64,000 nucleotides of DNA from positions 62,001-126,000 of the forward strand of contig DATLXU010000100.1 of NCBI GenBank assembly GCA_035575515.1, in the 5' to 3' direction. The position numbers and the translations under genes were made by a program. Below, piece by piece: positions 34,113 through 43,379 of this stretch. Origin of the DNA: DATLXU01 sp035575515 (lineage in GTDB: Bacteria; Acidobacteriota; Blastocatellia; UBA7656). Below the pieces are notes generated by a model, which ran no database searches, was not told the origin of the DNA, and saw nothing but the letters and a program-made list of their open reading frames with translations. Position 1 is the first letter of the stretch. Each line of letters starts with the position of its first letter.

Positions 34113-35655
34113 TAACAGTCTCTCCCTTCACCGGCAGCGTGATCGTTATGCGAGTTCCTTCGCCTAACCGGCTGTCAACCTCGACCGTCCCTTCGTGCTG
34201 CTCGACTATCTTCTGGACGAAAGACATACCGAGTCCGAGGCCGCGATTGCTCGTCGTGTAGAACGGCTCGAAGATGTTCGCCATCTGCTCAGCAGTCATT
34301 CCGCGCCCGTTGTCGGCCACTTCGAGCTGAACCGCATTAATATTACTTCTCGTCGTCACAGTCAACTCGCCGCCTTCGTTCATCGCCTGAATCGAGTTGA
34401 GCATAAGATTAATCAGCGTAGAGCGCATCGCCGCTTCGTCAAACAGCGCGCGCGGCAGCTCGTCGCTCAGATCGAGGTTGACGCGAATCTTTTTTGCAGC
34501 GAGTTGCGGCTCAAGAAGCGGCACCGCGCCTTTTACCAACTGGTTAAGGTCCGCCGGGCGGCGCGTGAGCGCGACCGGGCGCGCGAAGCTCAATATCTTC
34601 TCGGTCGTTTCAGACAGTTGATTGATCCCGTCAATTATCTTGTCTATGAGCGCGTTCTCGTTTGGGGCGAGCTTGTCGCTCACTTTATTCTTCAGGTGAA
34701 GCGAATAGAGCTTCAGCCCCGCCAGCGGGTTTCTGACTTCGTGGGCGACCTGCGCAGCCATGCGGCCAAGCGCAGCAATCTTCTCGTTGTGCGCGAGCCG
34801 GTCGCGCATCTGGCGAATGTGCTCAGCGTTGCGCCGCTCTACGGTCAAATCCTTGATGATGCCAAGATAGCCCATCAGATTGCCATCCGCCGCGCGAATC
34901 GGAGTCATCGTCACCGAAGCGACGAACGTGCCGCCATCCGCGCGGTGCATCTCCATCTCTTCCTGATGCCGTCCCGCGATTTCACTTGCGCGCCCGCAAT
35001 CAAGCAGCGGCCATCTATCAGAACGCGCATCGGCAATTACTATGTCCCTTGCGAAATAACCAGTGGCTTCGCTGGCATTGTAGCCGAACATCAACTCGGC
35101 GCCGCGATTAAACAACGTGAAGCGCCCTTCAATATCAATCGCGACGATGGCGTATTCGGTCGAGCTGTCAAGGACAGCATTCAGGAAGTTGTGCGCTTCA
35201 GCCAACTCGCGCGTGCGCTCGCGGACGGCCACTTCAAGCTCTTCGGCGTGACGCTTGATCTGCTGTTCGAGCCGCCGTCTTTCGTCTAGGAGCCGTTTTT
35301 TTTCAACCGCGTTCGACACGGCGCGTATGAGCGAATCTTTGGTGACGGGCTTCGAGATGAAATCATACGCGCCCGCCCGAACTATTTCGGGCAACTGCGA
35401 AATGTTAGGCTCGCCCGTTATCATTATCACTGGAATGTATTCGTCGCGGCTGCGAAGTTCCTTCAAAAGTTCAATGCCGCCCTTTCGAGGCATGATGATG
35501 TCGACGACTGCGGCATCAATCTCAGCGGTTTCAAAGATGGCGAGCGCGCTGTCGAAATCGGAAGCTGTGAGCGGCTCGTAGCCTTCGCGCTTAAGCAGTT
35601 CGGCCATCGTCCACCGAATATTCGGCTCGTCGTCGACCAGCAACACTTTCGGCAT
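34078..35655 (-). CDS. Receiver-PAS-histidine kinase
   Basis: 525 residues from ATG 35655, set by GGGAGG 6 bases upstream and by the receiver homology beginning there. Order: receiver (1-120, phospho-Asp52 in AAVVDIIMPRKGG), coiled linker, PAS domain (about 155-275, FNRGAELMFGYNASEATGYF), HisKA with His305 (AAQVAHEVRNPLAG), and HATPase with NLMLNSIQAM, VADNGRGM and TTSNRGLGLGMSFV. An N-terminal receiver followed by a soluble kinase is the arrangement that lets one kinase be gated by another. The start lies inside the upstream kinase gene (65-bp overlap). Confidence 0.92.
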   Translation of the reverse strand: MPKVLLVDDEPNIRWTMAELLKREGYEPLTASDFDSALAIFETAEIDAAVVDIIMPRKGGIELLKELRSRDEYIPVIMITGEPNISQLPEIVRAGAYDFISKPVTKDSLIRAVSNAVEKKRLLDERRRLEQQIKRHAEELEVAVRERTRELAEAHNFLNAVLDSSTEYAIVAIDIEGRFTLFNRGAELMFGYNASEATGYFARDIVIADARSDRWPLLDCGRASEIAGRHQEEMEMHRADGGTFVASVTMTPIRAADGNLMGYLGIIKDLTVERRNAEHIRQMRDRLAHNEKIAALGRMAAQVAHEVRNPLAGLKLYSLHLKNKVSDKLAPNENALIDKIIDGINQLSETTEKILSFARPVALTRRPADLNQLVKGAVPLLEPQLAAKKIRVNLDLSDELPRALFDEAAMRSTLINLMLNSIQAMNEGGELTVTTRSNINAVQLEVADNGRGMTAEQMANIFEPFYTTSNRGLGLGMSFVQKIVEQHEGTVEVDSRLGEGTRITITLPVKGETVNEASGKGSGGG

Positions 35656-37054
35656 AGTCAGCCTCCCACGAACTGTCTGCCGGTAATTCCACTGTAAATC
35701 GCGTATAACTGCCCTCCCGGCTGTCAACCATTATCCTTCCGTCGTAATCGCGGATAATTGCAAAGCTGAGGCTGAGACCAAGCCCCGTTCCTCCGCTGTC
35801 GCGTCTGGTTGTAAAAAACGGGTCGAAGATTTTATCCATCTGCTCGCGGGCAATCCCAGTTCCGTTGTCGTAAAACTCTATGTGAACGACGGGTCTGCCT
35901 TCGCGCTCAAGGTTGCGTGCGACTATGCGAAAGACCTTTTCATCCGCGCGCTTCGCTTTCAGCGCATGATGCGCGTTGCTGATCATGTTCACAACGACCT
36001 GGCGCAGGCGCGACGCATCGGCGAGCACGGCGCGCGTGTCGGCGGCTACATCAATCTCTACCTTGATTCCATCTTTTTCAAGTTGCCGCCCGAACAGCGA
36101 CACCGAGTTTTCGATGACCGGGCCGATGGCGACAAGCGTGCGCATAGGTGGGTCCTGGCGGGCGAACGTCAGCAGGTCACGCACAATGTCGGCGATGCGG
36201 TCGCCTTCTTCGATTATCCCGTCGAGCATCTTTTTTTGATCATCGCCGAGCGCCGCGCCGTCGTCCTTGAGCAGCTGAGCGAAGTTGATGATGCAGTTGA
36301 GCGGGTTGTTTATCTCGTGCGCGACGCCCGCCGAAAGCTCGCCTATCGAAGCGAGCTTCGATGTTTGAAATAACTGCCGCTCCATCTCCCGCTTTTCAAG
36401 CTCAAGCCGCTTCTCTTCCGTCAGGTCGCGGATGATAAGGATGAACAATCTATCTTTGCCCATAGAGAGAGCGCTGCAGGATGCAGACAGGATCAAGTTA
36501 TTTCCCTGCCGATTCTTGATCTTAAGCTCCGCGTCCCTCCACGCCGCAGGCTCAGGCGTTTTGCCATCTGCCTGATCGCAATTGAAGACATTCGAGAGCA
36601 ATCCGTGAGATGAGCGGTCGGCGTCGCTGCGCAATAGATCGCACACATGCGACCCGATCAACGATTGCTGCATATATCCCAGAATGTCGCTGAACTTCTT
36701 GTTCACGTCAATTATGCGATGGTCATCGGCGGCGATTACTCCTATGCCATCGCTCGCGTGCTCGAACAGCGCGCGGTAACGCTTTTCGCTGGCCCGCAGC
36801 TTCATTTGCTCACGGTTTATAAGCCTGAGCAGCAGCGTCACAACTATGACATCAACCGCCGTTGAGATGCCGAAGTGCTCGACCCGCTGCTCTATCAGGT
36901 CCTGCAAATGCTTATCGTTCGGGTAGTGTGCTTCAACCCACGCATAAAATGGTCTGCGCAGGAATTGCTCGTAGCCGAAGATGACGAACCACGTCAGAAC
37001 AATCGTCAACACGGCGAAGAATAGGACGATTCTTGCGTTGCCGATCTTTTTCAT
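35591..37054 (-). CDS. Membrane PAS-histidine kinase
   Basis: 487 residues. Two transmembrane segments at about 9-27 and 62-80 flank a short (about 35-residue) outside loop, so direct sensing is probably by the membrane or the PAS domain (95-210, YRALFEHASDGIGVIAADDH). HisKA with His246 (SAGVAHEINNPLNC), then HATPase with NMISNAHHAL, FYDNGTGIARE and TGLGLSLSFAII. Probable signal input for the overlapping downstream receiver-kinase and NtrC-type regulator. Ligand unknown; the PAS region has no obvious heme or FAD signature. Confidence 0.92.
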   Translation of the reverse strand: MKKIGNARIVLFFAVLTIVLTWFVIFGYEQFLRRPFYAWVEAHYPNDKHLQDLIEQRVEHFGISTAVDVIVVTLLLRLINREQMKLRASEKRYRALFEHASDGIGVIAADDHRIIDVNKKFSDILGYMQQSLIGSHVCDLLRSDADRSSHGLLSNVFNCDQADGKTPEPAAWRDAELKIKNRQGNNLILSASCSALSMGKDRLFILIIRDLTEEKRLELEKREMERQLFQTSKLASIGELSAGVAHEINNPLNCIINFAQLLKDDGAALGDDQKKMLDGIIEEGDRIADIVRDLLTFARQDPPMRTLVAIGPVIENSVSLFGRQLEKDGIKVEIDVAADTRAVLADASRLRQVVVNMISNAHHALKAKRADEKVFRIVARNLEREGRPVVHIEFYDNGTGIAREQMDKIFDPFFTTRRDSGGTGLGLSLSFAIIRDYDGRIMVDSREGSYTRFTVELPADSSWEADYAESVAGRRRAEYSVDDGRTA

Positions 37055-37378
37055 TGCTTAATCGCCTGTGGTCCGTCAGTCCAATCGCATAGCGCCGCCC
37101 ATCCTCGCATTCTGCCACACGAATGCGGAGCGGGAAGAGAAAATTACGGGAGATCTAACGGAAAATTGGTTTTCGCTCAGTCAAGAGGTAATCTATGTTG
37201 CGCACTCGAGTTTGTCAAGCGATATCGCCCCGCCGCAGCCCAAAAAGAAGAGATTTATTCACAAAGGTCTTCGTGTATCTCTCTGCAGTCGGCCTGAAAG
37301 CCTGCGCTGCGGCTGCCAGCGTCTCAGTTGAAAGAGCCGCTCATTGAAAGGCGGCCCGCGCGCGTTTAGAATCTCTGA
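37055..37378. other. 324-bp divergent intergenic region
   Basis: Between the histidine kinase (minus) and MFS gene (plus), so it should contain both promoters. A hairpin CGCATTC-8-GAATGCG is present at 37106-37127, near the kinase. No gene, no tandem repeat and no clear -35/-10 pair that I would commit to. Confidence 0.4.
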
Positions 37379-38707
37379 ATGAGCCGCAACGAAAGCCAGT
37401 CCATTGGGTATGTCGAGCTTCTGAAAACAAACCGCGACTTCCGCCGACTCTGGTTTGGGCGCATCATCTCGCAGGCGGGCGACTGGTTCAACAGCGTCGC
37501 TCTTTTCACTCTGCTCCTGCGATTCACGAGCGCAGGCACGAGCGTCGGCTACATTCTGATAATCAAACTGCTGCCGACATTCTTCGTCGGTCCGCTCGCG
37601 GGCGTTGTCGCCGACCGTTTCAGCCGCAAGACGATTATGATTGCGACCGATTTGTTCCGCGGCTTCATCGTGCTCGGCTTTTTACTGGTCACGCGCGCGG
37701 ATCAGGTCTGGATCGTTTACGCGCTCACGATTGCCGAAGCAGTGCTTTCTACTTTTTTCGAGCCTGCCGAATCCGCAGCGGTTCCGAGCATCGTCTCGCG
37801 CGACGAGCTGATTTCGGCAAACGCCTTGTCAGGCGCGACCTGGTCCGTGACGCTTGCGGTCGGCGCGGCGCTAGGCGGGCTTGTGACCGATGCGTTCGGC
37901 GTGAGCACAGCGTTCGTCATTGACTCGATTTCATTCTTCATCTCAGCCGCGTTCATCGCAGTCGTGCGAGTGCCGCGCCTGCCCGCGCGCGAGGCTAAAG
38001 CGTTTTCAATCGCCGACGCGACCGGGCTGACAGATTTCATCGAAGGCGCAAGATACTTGAAAGCCAACCCGCGAGTGATGGCGCTGCTTCTGGTCAAAAG
38101 CGGATGGGGAATGGGCGGCGGCGTGCTGTTGCTTTTGACGATTTTCGGCAAGCAAATCTTCCCGCTAGGGCGCGACGGCAGCGCGTCAATCGGATTGCTC
38201 TACGCGGCACGCGGATTGGGCGCGCTCATCGGACCATTCATCGGGCGGCGCACGACGAGCAACTCGCCGCGCGCGATGCGCCGCAGCATCACGGTCGCTT
38301 TTTTTCTCTCGGCAATTTTTTATTTGCTCTTCGCGCAGTCGCCCGTGCTTGCTATCGCAATTCTTTGCGTTATGGGGGCGCACGCGGGCGGCAGCATTCA
38401 ATGGGTATTTTCGACGACGCTATTGCAGATGACTGTTCCGAATCGTTTTCTCGGTCGAGTCTTCGCGCTTGAGCTTGCGCTCGTTACGCTTGCGATGAGC
38501 GCCTCAACTTACGCGACGGGCTGGGGGCTCGACAACAATTTTTTGAGCGCGAGGACTGCGGCGATGATGCTCGGATTCGCTTTTGCGATTCCCGGCCTCG
38601 TGTGGCTTTCGATTCAATCGTGGCTCGACATAGATGATGAGCGCGCCGATGAAGACTCTCCGATCATCAACGCCGAACCTGCGGCTGAAACGTCGTTCCC
38701 TGAATAG
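37379..38707 (+). CDS. MFS transporter (EntS/MFS_3-like exporter)
   Basis: 442 residues, about 12 transmembrane helices. The start LKTNRDFRRLWFGRIISQAG and GPLAGVVADRFSRKTIMIAT (the MFS A-motif, G-x-L-a-D-r-x-x-r-k) are clear; the second half contains YAARGLGALIGPFIGRR. This subgroup includes enterobactin-exporter-like and drug efflux proteins; substrate unknown. Inner membrane. No partner gene; 103-bp spacer with repeats before purD. Confidence 0.85.
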   Translation: MSRNESQSIGYVELLKTNRDFRRLWFGRIISQAGDWFNSVALFTLLLRFTSAGTSVGYILIIKLLPTFFVGPLAGVVADRFSRKTIMIATDLFRGFIVLGFLLVTRADQVWIVYALTIAEAVLSTFFEPAESAAVPSIVSRDELISANALSGATWSVTLAVGAALGGLVTDAFGVSTAFVIDSISFFISAAFIAVVRVPRLPAREAKAFSIADATGLTDFIEGARYLKANPRVMALLLVKSGWGMGGGVLLLLTIFGKQIFPLGRDGSASIGLLYAARGLGALIGPFIGRRTTSNSPRAMRRSITVAFFLSAIFYLLFAQSPVLAIAILCVMGAHAGGSIQWVFSTTLLQMTVPNRFLGRVFALELALVTLAMSASTYATGWGLDNNFLSARTAAMMLGFAFAIPGLVWLSIQSWLDIDDERADEDSPIINAEPAAETSFPE

Positions 38708-38711
38708 TCTT

Positions 38712-38798
38712 CAGTTTCTAGTTTTTAGTTTTCAGCCCTGAATGATAGATTTTCACCTGGCACTTGAAATTGAGACTGACAACTGACCACTGGCAACC
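38712..38798. repeat. Heptamer array with imperfect inverted arm before purD
   Basis: Left arm (38713-38736): CAGTTTC, TAGTTTT, TAGTTTT, CAG with a 7-base period. Right arm, read on the minus strand (38798 backwards): CGGTTGC, CAGTGGT, CAGTTGT, CAGTC. The two arms are inverted but only loosely complementary. It ends about 10 bases before the purD ATG, where no ribosome binding site is obvious. Confidence 0.6.
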
Positions 38799-38810
38799 GG
38801 TGACTCAATC

Positions 38811-40082
38811 ATGCGAATCCTTGTAATCGGCTCAGGAGGCCGCGAGCACGCCATCGCGTGGAAGATAAGTCAAAGCCCGCACGCAACCGAGATTTATTGC
38901 GCGCCGGGCAACGCAGGCATGGCTGAAATTGCAACCTGCTTTCCGGCAGACACAAACGATGCGGGCAGCCTCGCGAACCTTGCTGAATCAATCCATGCAG
39001 ACCTGACAATCATCGGGCCGGAAGCGCCGCTCGTCTACGGCGTGGCCGACGCGTTCAAGATGCGCGGCCTCAAGCTTATCGGCCCAGCGCAGATGGCGGC
39101 GATGCTCGAAGGCAGCAAGATTTTCGCCAAGCAGTTCATGGCTCGCCATTCAATTCCAACGGCGCAATTCACGGCCTGTCATTCGCCTGAGTCTGCGCGG
39201 GCCGCGCTCGAACTCGAATACGAATTTCCCGTCGTAGTCAAAGCCGACGGGCTTGCGGCGGGCAAAGGCGTTCGCATTGCAAATGACGAGAGCGAATTCG
39301 ACGCGGCGATAAATGCGATGATGGTCGAGCGGGCTTTTGGCGACGCGGGCACGCGCATCGTGCTCGAAGAGCGCCTCGTCGGGCGCGAGGCGTCGGTCAT
39401 GGTTTTCACGGATGGGCAAGATTATCGCTTGATCGCACCGGCTCAGGATTACAAGCGCGTATTCGATAACGATGAAGGACCGAACACGGGCGGGATGGGA
39501 TCGTTTTCAACGCCCGGCTTGATTGATGACGCGACGCTTGAGCGAATCACGCGCGAGATAATTGAGCCGACGATTGAAGGCATGAGCGCGGAAGGAAATC
39601 CCTTCAGCGGCGTTCTCTATTGCGGATTGATGCTAACTGAGGCGGGGCCGAAGGTCATCGAGTACAACGCGCGATTGGGCGACCCGGAAACACAAGCCGT
39701 GCTGATGCGGCTCGACAGCGACCTCGTTGAAATCTTCGATGCGATTGCGAGCGGTCATATAGGCGCGTGCTCGATCAACTGGAACGCGGATTCATCTGTC
39801 TGCGTCGTGGCAGCATCGGGCGGTTATCCCGGCTCATTCGAGAAGGGCAAACCAATCACGGGACTCGATGAAGCCGCAGCAGTTGAAGGCGTCGTCGTAT
39901 TTCACGCGGGAACCATGCGCGACGAACAGGGCAGCTATCTCACTTCGGGCGGGCGCGTGCTTGGCGTGACGGCGCGAGCCGCTGGCTTGAAAGAAGCTCG
40001 CGCGCGAGCTTATGAAGCAATCGCCAAGATCAGTTTTGAGCAGATGCACTACCGGACGGACATCGCTGCGGTTCAAGCGTAA
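38811..40082 (+). CDS. purD: Phosphoribosylamine-glycine ligase
   Basis: 423 residues, normal length. ATP-grasp GARS enzyme of purine biosynthesis: phosphoribosylamine + glycine + ATP to GAR. N-domain ILVIGSGGREHAIAWKISQS; ATP-grasp with FPVVVKADGLAAGKGVRIAN and EERLVGREASVMVFTDG; PAQDYKRVFDNDEGPNTGGM; catalytic metal region VIEYNARLGDPETQ; C-domain VVFHAGTM. Cytoplasmic. It does not stand beside other pur genes here. A 17-bp perfect inverted repeat follows its stop. Confidence 0.97.
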   Translation: MRILVIGSGGREHAIAWKISQSPHATEIYCAPGNAGMAEIATCFPADTNDAGSLANLAESIHADLTIIGPEAPLVYGVADAFKMRGLKLIGPAQMAAMLEGSKIFAKQFMARHSIPTAQFTACHSPESARAALELEYEFPVVVKADGLAAGKGVRIANDESEFDAAINAMMVERAFGDAGTRIVLEERLVGREASVMVFTDGQDYRLIAPAQDYKRVFDNDEGPNTGGMGSFSTPGLIDDATLERITREIIEPTIEGMSAEGNPFSGVLYCGLMLTEAGPKVIEYNARLGDPETQAVLMRLDSDLVEIFDAIASGHIGACSINWNADSSVCVVAASGGYPGSFEKGKPITGLDEAAAVEGVVVFHAGTMRDEQGSYLTSGGRVLGVTARAAGLKEARARAYEAIAKISFEQMHYRTDIAAVQA

Positions 40083-40134
40083 AAAGCAAACATCACGGCT
40101 GTTCGTCGCAGGGTTTTATGCTATCTATATGCGT

Positions 40135-40220
40135 GGCACACCAAGATTCGGGAGATGAAATTTAGCGAGCCGCCTGATTGTTGATCTCGTCGCGCCGGTC
40201 ATACCGAATCTTGGTGTGCC
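40135..40220. repeat. 17-bp perfect inverted repeat between convergent genes
   Basis: GGCACACCAAGATTCGG (40135-40151) and CCGAATCTTGGTGTGCC (40204-40220) are exact reverse complements around a 52-base loop. It lies between purD (ends 40082) and the minus-strand gene ending at 40225. Its sequence has no heptamer periodicity, so it is a different class from the other arrays: a bidirectional terminator without T-runs, or a small mobile-element-like repeat. Confidence 0.8.
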
Positions 40221-40224
40221 GCCT

Positions 40225-40443
40225 CTATAGCTCGAAGATTATTCCGCACATGTGAAAGCAGGCCATGTCGGTTCTGACCTTGCCATTGACTTCGACTCTT
40301 TGCCCTGACTTCAATCCTTCAAAGAGTTTTCGGTCTGCGTGCAGGCCATAGGTCTTGCCTTCGGACTTGAGAGTCCAGAAGCCGCCCTCCATGCCCATCC
40401 ATTGTAATTCACCTGTCAGCATCATAGCGTTTGCATAATTCAC
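40225..40443 (-). CDS. Small OB-fold-like protein downstream of the kinase
   Basis: 72 residues from the GTG at 40443, whose first bases overlap the kinase stop (GTGA), suggesting coupling; an ATG at 40425 is the alternative. Sequence MLTGELQWMGMEGGFWTLKS then GLKSGQRVEVNGKVRTDMAC looks like a five-stranded OB-type barrel; two Cys and a Met (CFHMCG) near the end could bind a metal. Function unknown. Its coupling to the kinase implies a joint role, but that is inferred. Confidence 0.55.
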   Translation of the reverse strand: MNYANAMMLTGELQWMGMEGGFWTLKSEGKTYGLHADRKLFEGLKSGQRVEVNGKVRTDMACFHMCGIIFEL

Positions 40444-43379
40444 GGTTTCGCTTCGTCTCTTATAAGGATCGCATCGGTCGTTTCGACGCCGCGCGAGCAG
40501 GCGAGATGTTTGCCGTCGCGCGACCAGTCGAAGCTGAACATCTGATCGCTTTTGAATGCAGTCAGTTGCTTCGGCTCGCCGCCGCTGATGGGTTGGACCC
40601 AGAGGTTGGGAATGCCGCTGCGCGAATCCAGGTAGGTGATGGCTTTGCCGTCCGCCGTCCATCGGAAATTGACTGACTCGCCTATCGCAGGCGAAATATC
40701 AAACATTTTCGTCGGCTGCCCGCCATCGGCGGGTATGATGGCCAGCTTCATCTTCGGATTCGCTTGATCGGGTATGTGCAGGCATGCGATTGATTTTCCA
40801 TCAGGCGAGATGCGCGCCTGCATTGAAAAGTATTCAGTGAGCTTCGCAGGCTCGCCGCCCTCAACCGGCACTTTCCACAAAACTGATCTTTCAGCGCCCG
40901 ACAGATGATTGTAGATCACCCACTGACCGTCGCCTGTAAAGACGGGCCAGAAATCAATCCCGCCCGTTGTCAGTTGCTTCGCGTTGCTGCCATCAATGTT
41001 CATGCGCCACAGGTTGAAAGAGCCTGCGTTGCTCCCGCGATTGGAGCAGAAGACTATGTAGCGGCCATCGGGCGACACTGCAGGGAGAGTATCAATGGCG
41101 GGATCAGAAGTCAGTTGCTTCTGATTCTTGCCATCTGCATCCATTATCCAAATATCGAAGTTGCCGCTCGCGTCCGACAAATAGACAATCTTTCCGTCGG
41201 GCGTCCAGCAGCCTACGACGTTTTTGCCCGACCCCAAAGTGATCTGCTGCGCGCGACCCGCGTCGCTGCCGGGAAGAATCCAGACGTTTGAAACCGCGTC
41301 GGTTTGCAAAGTCACGAGCGCGCCTGTCTCCGCCGACACGCTCACGCCTGCGTAATTCACAAGGTCGTTGGTTAGCTTTCGCGCCTCGCCGTTCGGATAC
41401 GCAACCTGCCACAACTGCAATTGAATGCCTCCGATTGATTGCTCTCTTCCGCTTATGACTAAGCCGCCTGCGTCAGGAAGCCAGGCAAGTCCTGTGATGA
41501 TACCCCAGCGCGTCGAGCCGATAGTTTTTTCCGTTCCGTCCGCGACTTGCACTTCGATCAACTCGAAGTGAAAACCGCCCGTGAAGCTCCGCGCCGAACA
41601 CGCTATCACATCACCATCGGGCGACCAGTCCGCTTCAAGAAAATCGTTCGGGCGCTTGTGAACGACGAGCTTTTGCTGCTCACCTGTCCCATCAGCGTTT
41701 GTGACAATCAACGCGCTCTCCTTCTCTTGCAGGTAGCCGCGCACGAAAGCCATTCGTTTTCCGTCGGGCGAGAAAGTGACTGCGCTGTCGACATCTTCGA
41801 TTACTTTTTTCGGCGAGCCGCCGAAGACCTCCACTCGATACAGCGTGAAGATGTTGTTGCCCTTCTCTGCGCTGACGTAATAGATGTAATTGCTGTCGCG
41901 CGAAAACGAGACCCCTTTGTAAACAACATCGGCGCGCGGAATCTTCACTTCGTTGCCCGACGTCGCTACGTGCCTGACCCAGAGGCTCTGCTGCCCGTCT
42001 TCATTGACTATGTGCGCAACGTACTTGCCATCGGGAGAAATGACCGCGCCCAATGCTCTGCCTGAATTTGTCAGCTTTGTAAGCTTCGGGTTTTGAAACC
42101 GGCTGGCTTGCCGCGCCTTCTTCTGATCGGCGGTCTGATCTTTCCCTTTTTTCTGAATGACGAAGAAGTAAAGCATGGTCAAAGCGACTATGGCGATTAC
42201 GGCGAGCGCGGCTCCGTAGGTGACCCATCGCATCTCGCGGCCCTTCGGCGCAACCACAGCCACCTGGCCCGAATCGGTTGCAAGCGAGGCTTGCGCGCCT
42301 GTTACATTCGCTCCAGACTGCGGTCCAGTGATTGACGGTTGCGACTGTGCCATTGTCGGCTGCGATTCAGGATAAGCGCCGCTCGGAGTCGGCTGCTGAT
42401 ACATGCCTGAAACTAACGGCTGCGAGTCGTATTCTCTAATCAACTCGCGCAGATCAATCGCCACTTCTTTGATTGACTGATACCTTTCGTCAGGACTCTT
42501 TGCGAGGCACTTGCGAACGATGCGTTGAAGCTCGGCGGGCGCGTTCGGGTTGGCATCTTTTATCGGAGGAGCTTGCGCATAAACAATCTTGTGCAGCGAA
42601 TCAATCATCGAATCGCCCGAAAATGGCTTGATGCGCGTCGCCGCTTCGTAGAGGATGCAGCCGAACGAAAAAATATCGGAGCGCTGGTCGACAGCCTTTC
42701 CCTGCACCTGCTCAGGCGACATGTACCCGACCGTGCCCATGACCATGCCGGGCCGCGTTTGATTCATCATCGCCGTCGCCGCTTCTTCGAGGCTGTCGCC
42801 GGATGCGGGCGCGGCTTCTTTAATCTCGACGAGTTTGGCCAGCCCGAAGTCCAGAATCTTGGCGTAGCCGTCCTCGCTTATCATTATGTTTTCGGGCTTG
42901 AGGTCTCGGTGGACTATTCCTGCGGCGTGAGCCTTCGCCAGCCCATCGGCGACTTGCGCGAGGTATTCGAGCGATTTCTTCAACTCGACGCGCTCGCGAT
43001 GAATCTTCGCGTGAAGCGTTTCGCCTTCGACGAACTCCATCGCGATGTAGTGAATCGAGCCTGCGCCGTTTGACGAGGCTGGCTGTGTGCTTTCTTTATC
43101 GCTTGACTGCTCAGAGACAGTTATTTCACTGGCGGCGACCTGGCCTATCTCGTAAATAGCGACTATGTGCGGGTGATTGAGCGCCGAAGCGGATTTTGCT
43201 TCCTGAATGAATCGCCGCACGCGGTCGGGGTCCGCGACCAGATCAGCAGGCAGTATCTTCAAAGCGACCGCGCGATCAAGCCGCGTGTCGTGCGCCTTAT
43301 AGACTTCGCCCATGCCGCCTGCGCCGAGCAGCGATACAACTTTATAATGATTGATAAGTGTGCCTGTTGTAAAAGCCAT
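40440..43379 (-). CDS. Membrane Ser/Thr protein kinase with C-terminal TolB-like propeller
   Basis: 979 residues. Kinase domain 10-310: glycine loop LLGAGGMGEVY, Lys41, catalytic HRDLKPEN (157-164), DFG (177-179), SPEQ activation segment end. An insertion of about 25 residues (84-108) interrupts the N-lobe. Pro/Ser/Gln-rich linker 320-380, one transmembrane helix 386-408, then about 560 residues outside made of PD40/TolB-type blades (SPDGKYVAHIV, SPDGKRMAFV, SPDGRYIVFCSN and others). This architecture is especially common in Acidobacteria. The propeller may sense periplasmic ligands. Cytoplasmic targets unknown. Confidence 0.93.
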   Translation of the reverse strand: MAFTTGTLINHYKVVSLLGAGGMGEVYKAHDTRLDRAVALKILPADLVADPDRVRRFIQEAKSASALNHPHIVAIYEIGQVAASEITVSEQSSDKESTQPASSNGAGSIHYIAMEFVEGETLHAKIHRERVELKKSLEYLAQVADGLAKAHAAGIVHRDLKPENIMISEDGYAKILDFGLAKLVEIKEAAPASGDSLEEAATAMMNQTRPGMVMGTVGYMSPEQVQGKAVDQRSDIFSFGCILYEAATRIKPFSGDSMIDSLHKIVYAQAPPIKDANPNAPAELQRIVRKCLAKSPDERYQSIKEVAIDLRELIREYDSQPLVSGMYQQPTPSGAYPESQPTMAQSQPSITGPQSGANVTGAQASLATDSGQVAVVAPKGREMRWVTYGAALAVIAIVALTMLYFFVIQKKGKDQTADQKKARQASRFQNPKLTKLTNSGRALGAVISPDGKYVAHIVNEDGQQSLWVRHVATSGNEVKIPRADVVYKGVSFSRDSNYIYYVSAEKGNNIFTLYRVEVFGGSPKKVIEDVDSAVTFSPDGKRMAFVRGYLQEKESALIVTNADGTGEQQKLVVHKRPNDFLEADWSPDGDVIACSARSFTGGFHFELIEVQVADGTEKTIGSTRWGIITGLAWLPDAGGLVISGREQSIGGIQLQLWQVAYPNGEARKLTNDLVNYAGVSVSAETGALVTLQTDAVSNVWILPGSDAGRAQQITLGSGKNVVGCWTPDGKIVYLSDASGNFDIWIMDADGKNQKQLTSDPAIDTLPAVSPDGRYIVFCSNRGSNAGSFNLWRMNIDGSNAKQLTTGGIDFWPVFTGDGQWVIYNHLSGAERSVLWKVPVEGGEPAKLTEYFSMQARISPDGKSIACLHIPDQANPKMKLAIIPADGGQPTKMFDISPAIGESVNFRWTADGKAITYLDSRSGIPNLWVQPISGGEPKQLTAFKSDQMFSFDWSRDGKHLACSRGVETTDAILIRDEAKP

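Noticed and set aside
38755..38775. Possible sigma-54 promoter (TGGCAC) before purD
   Set aside because: The -12 part TTGC is missing at the right spacing, and purD is a housekeeping gene.
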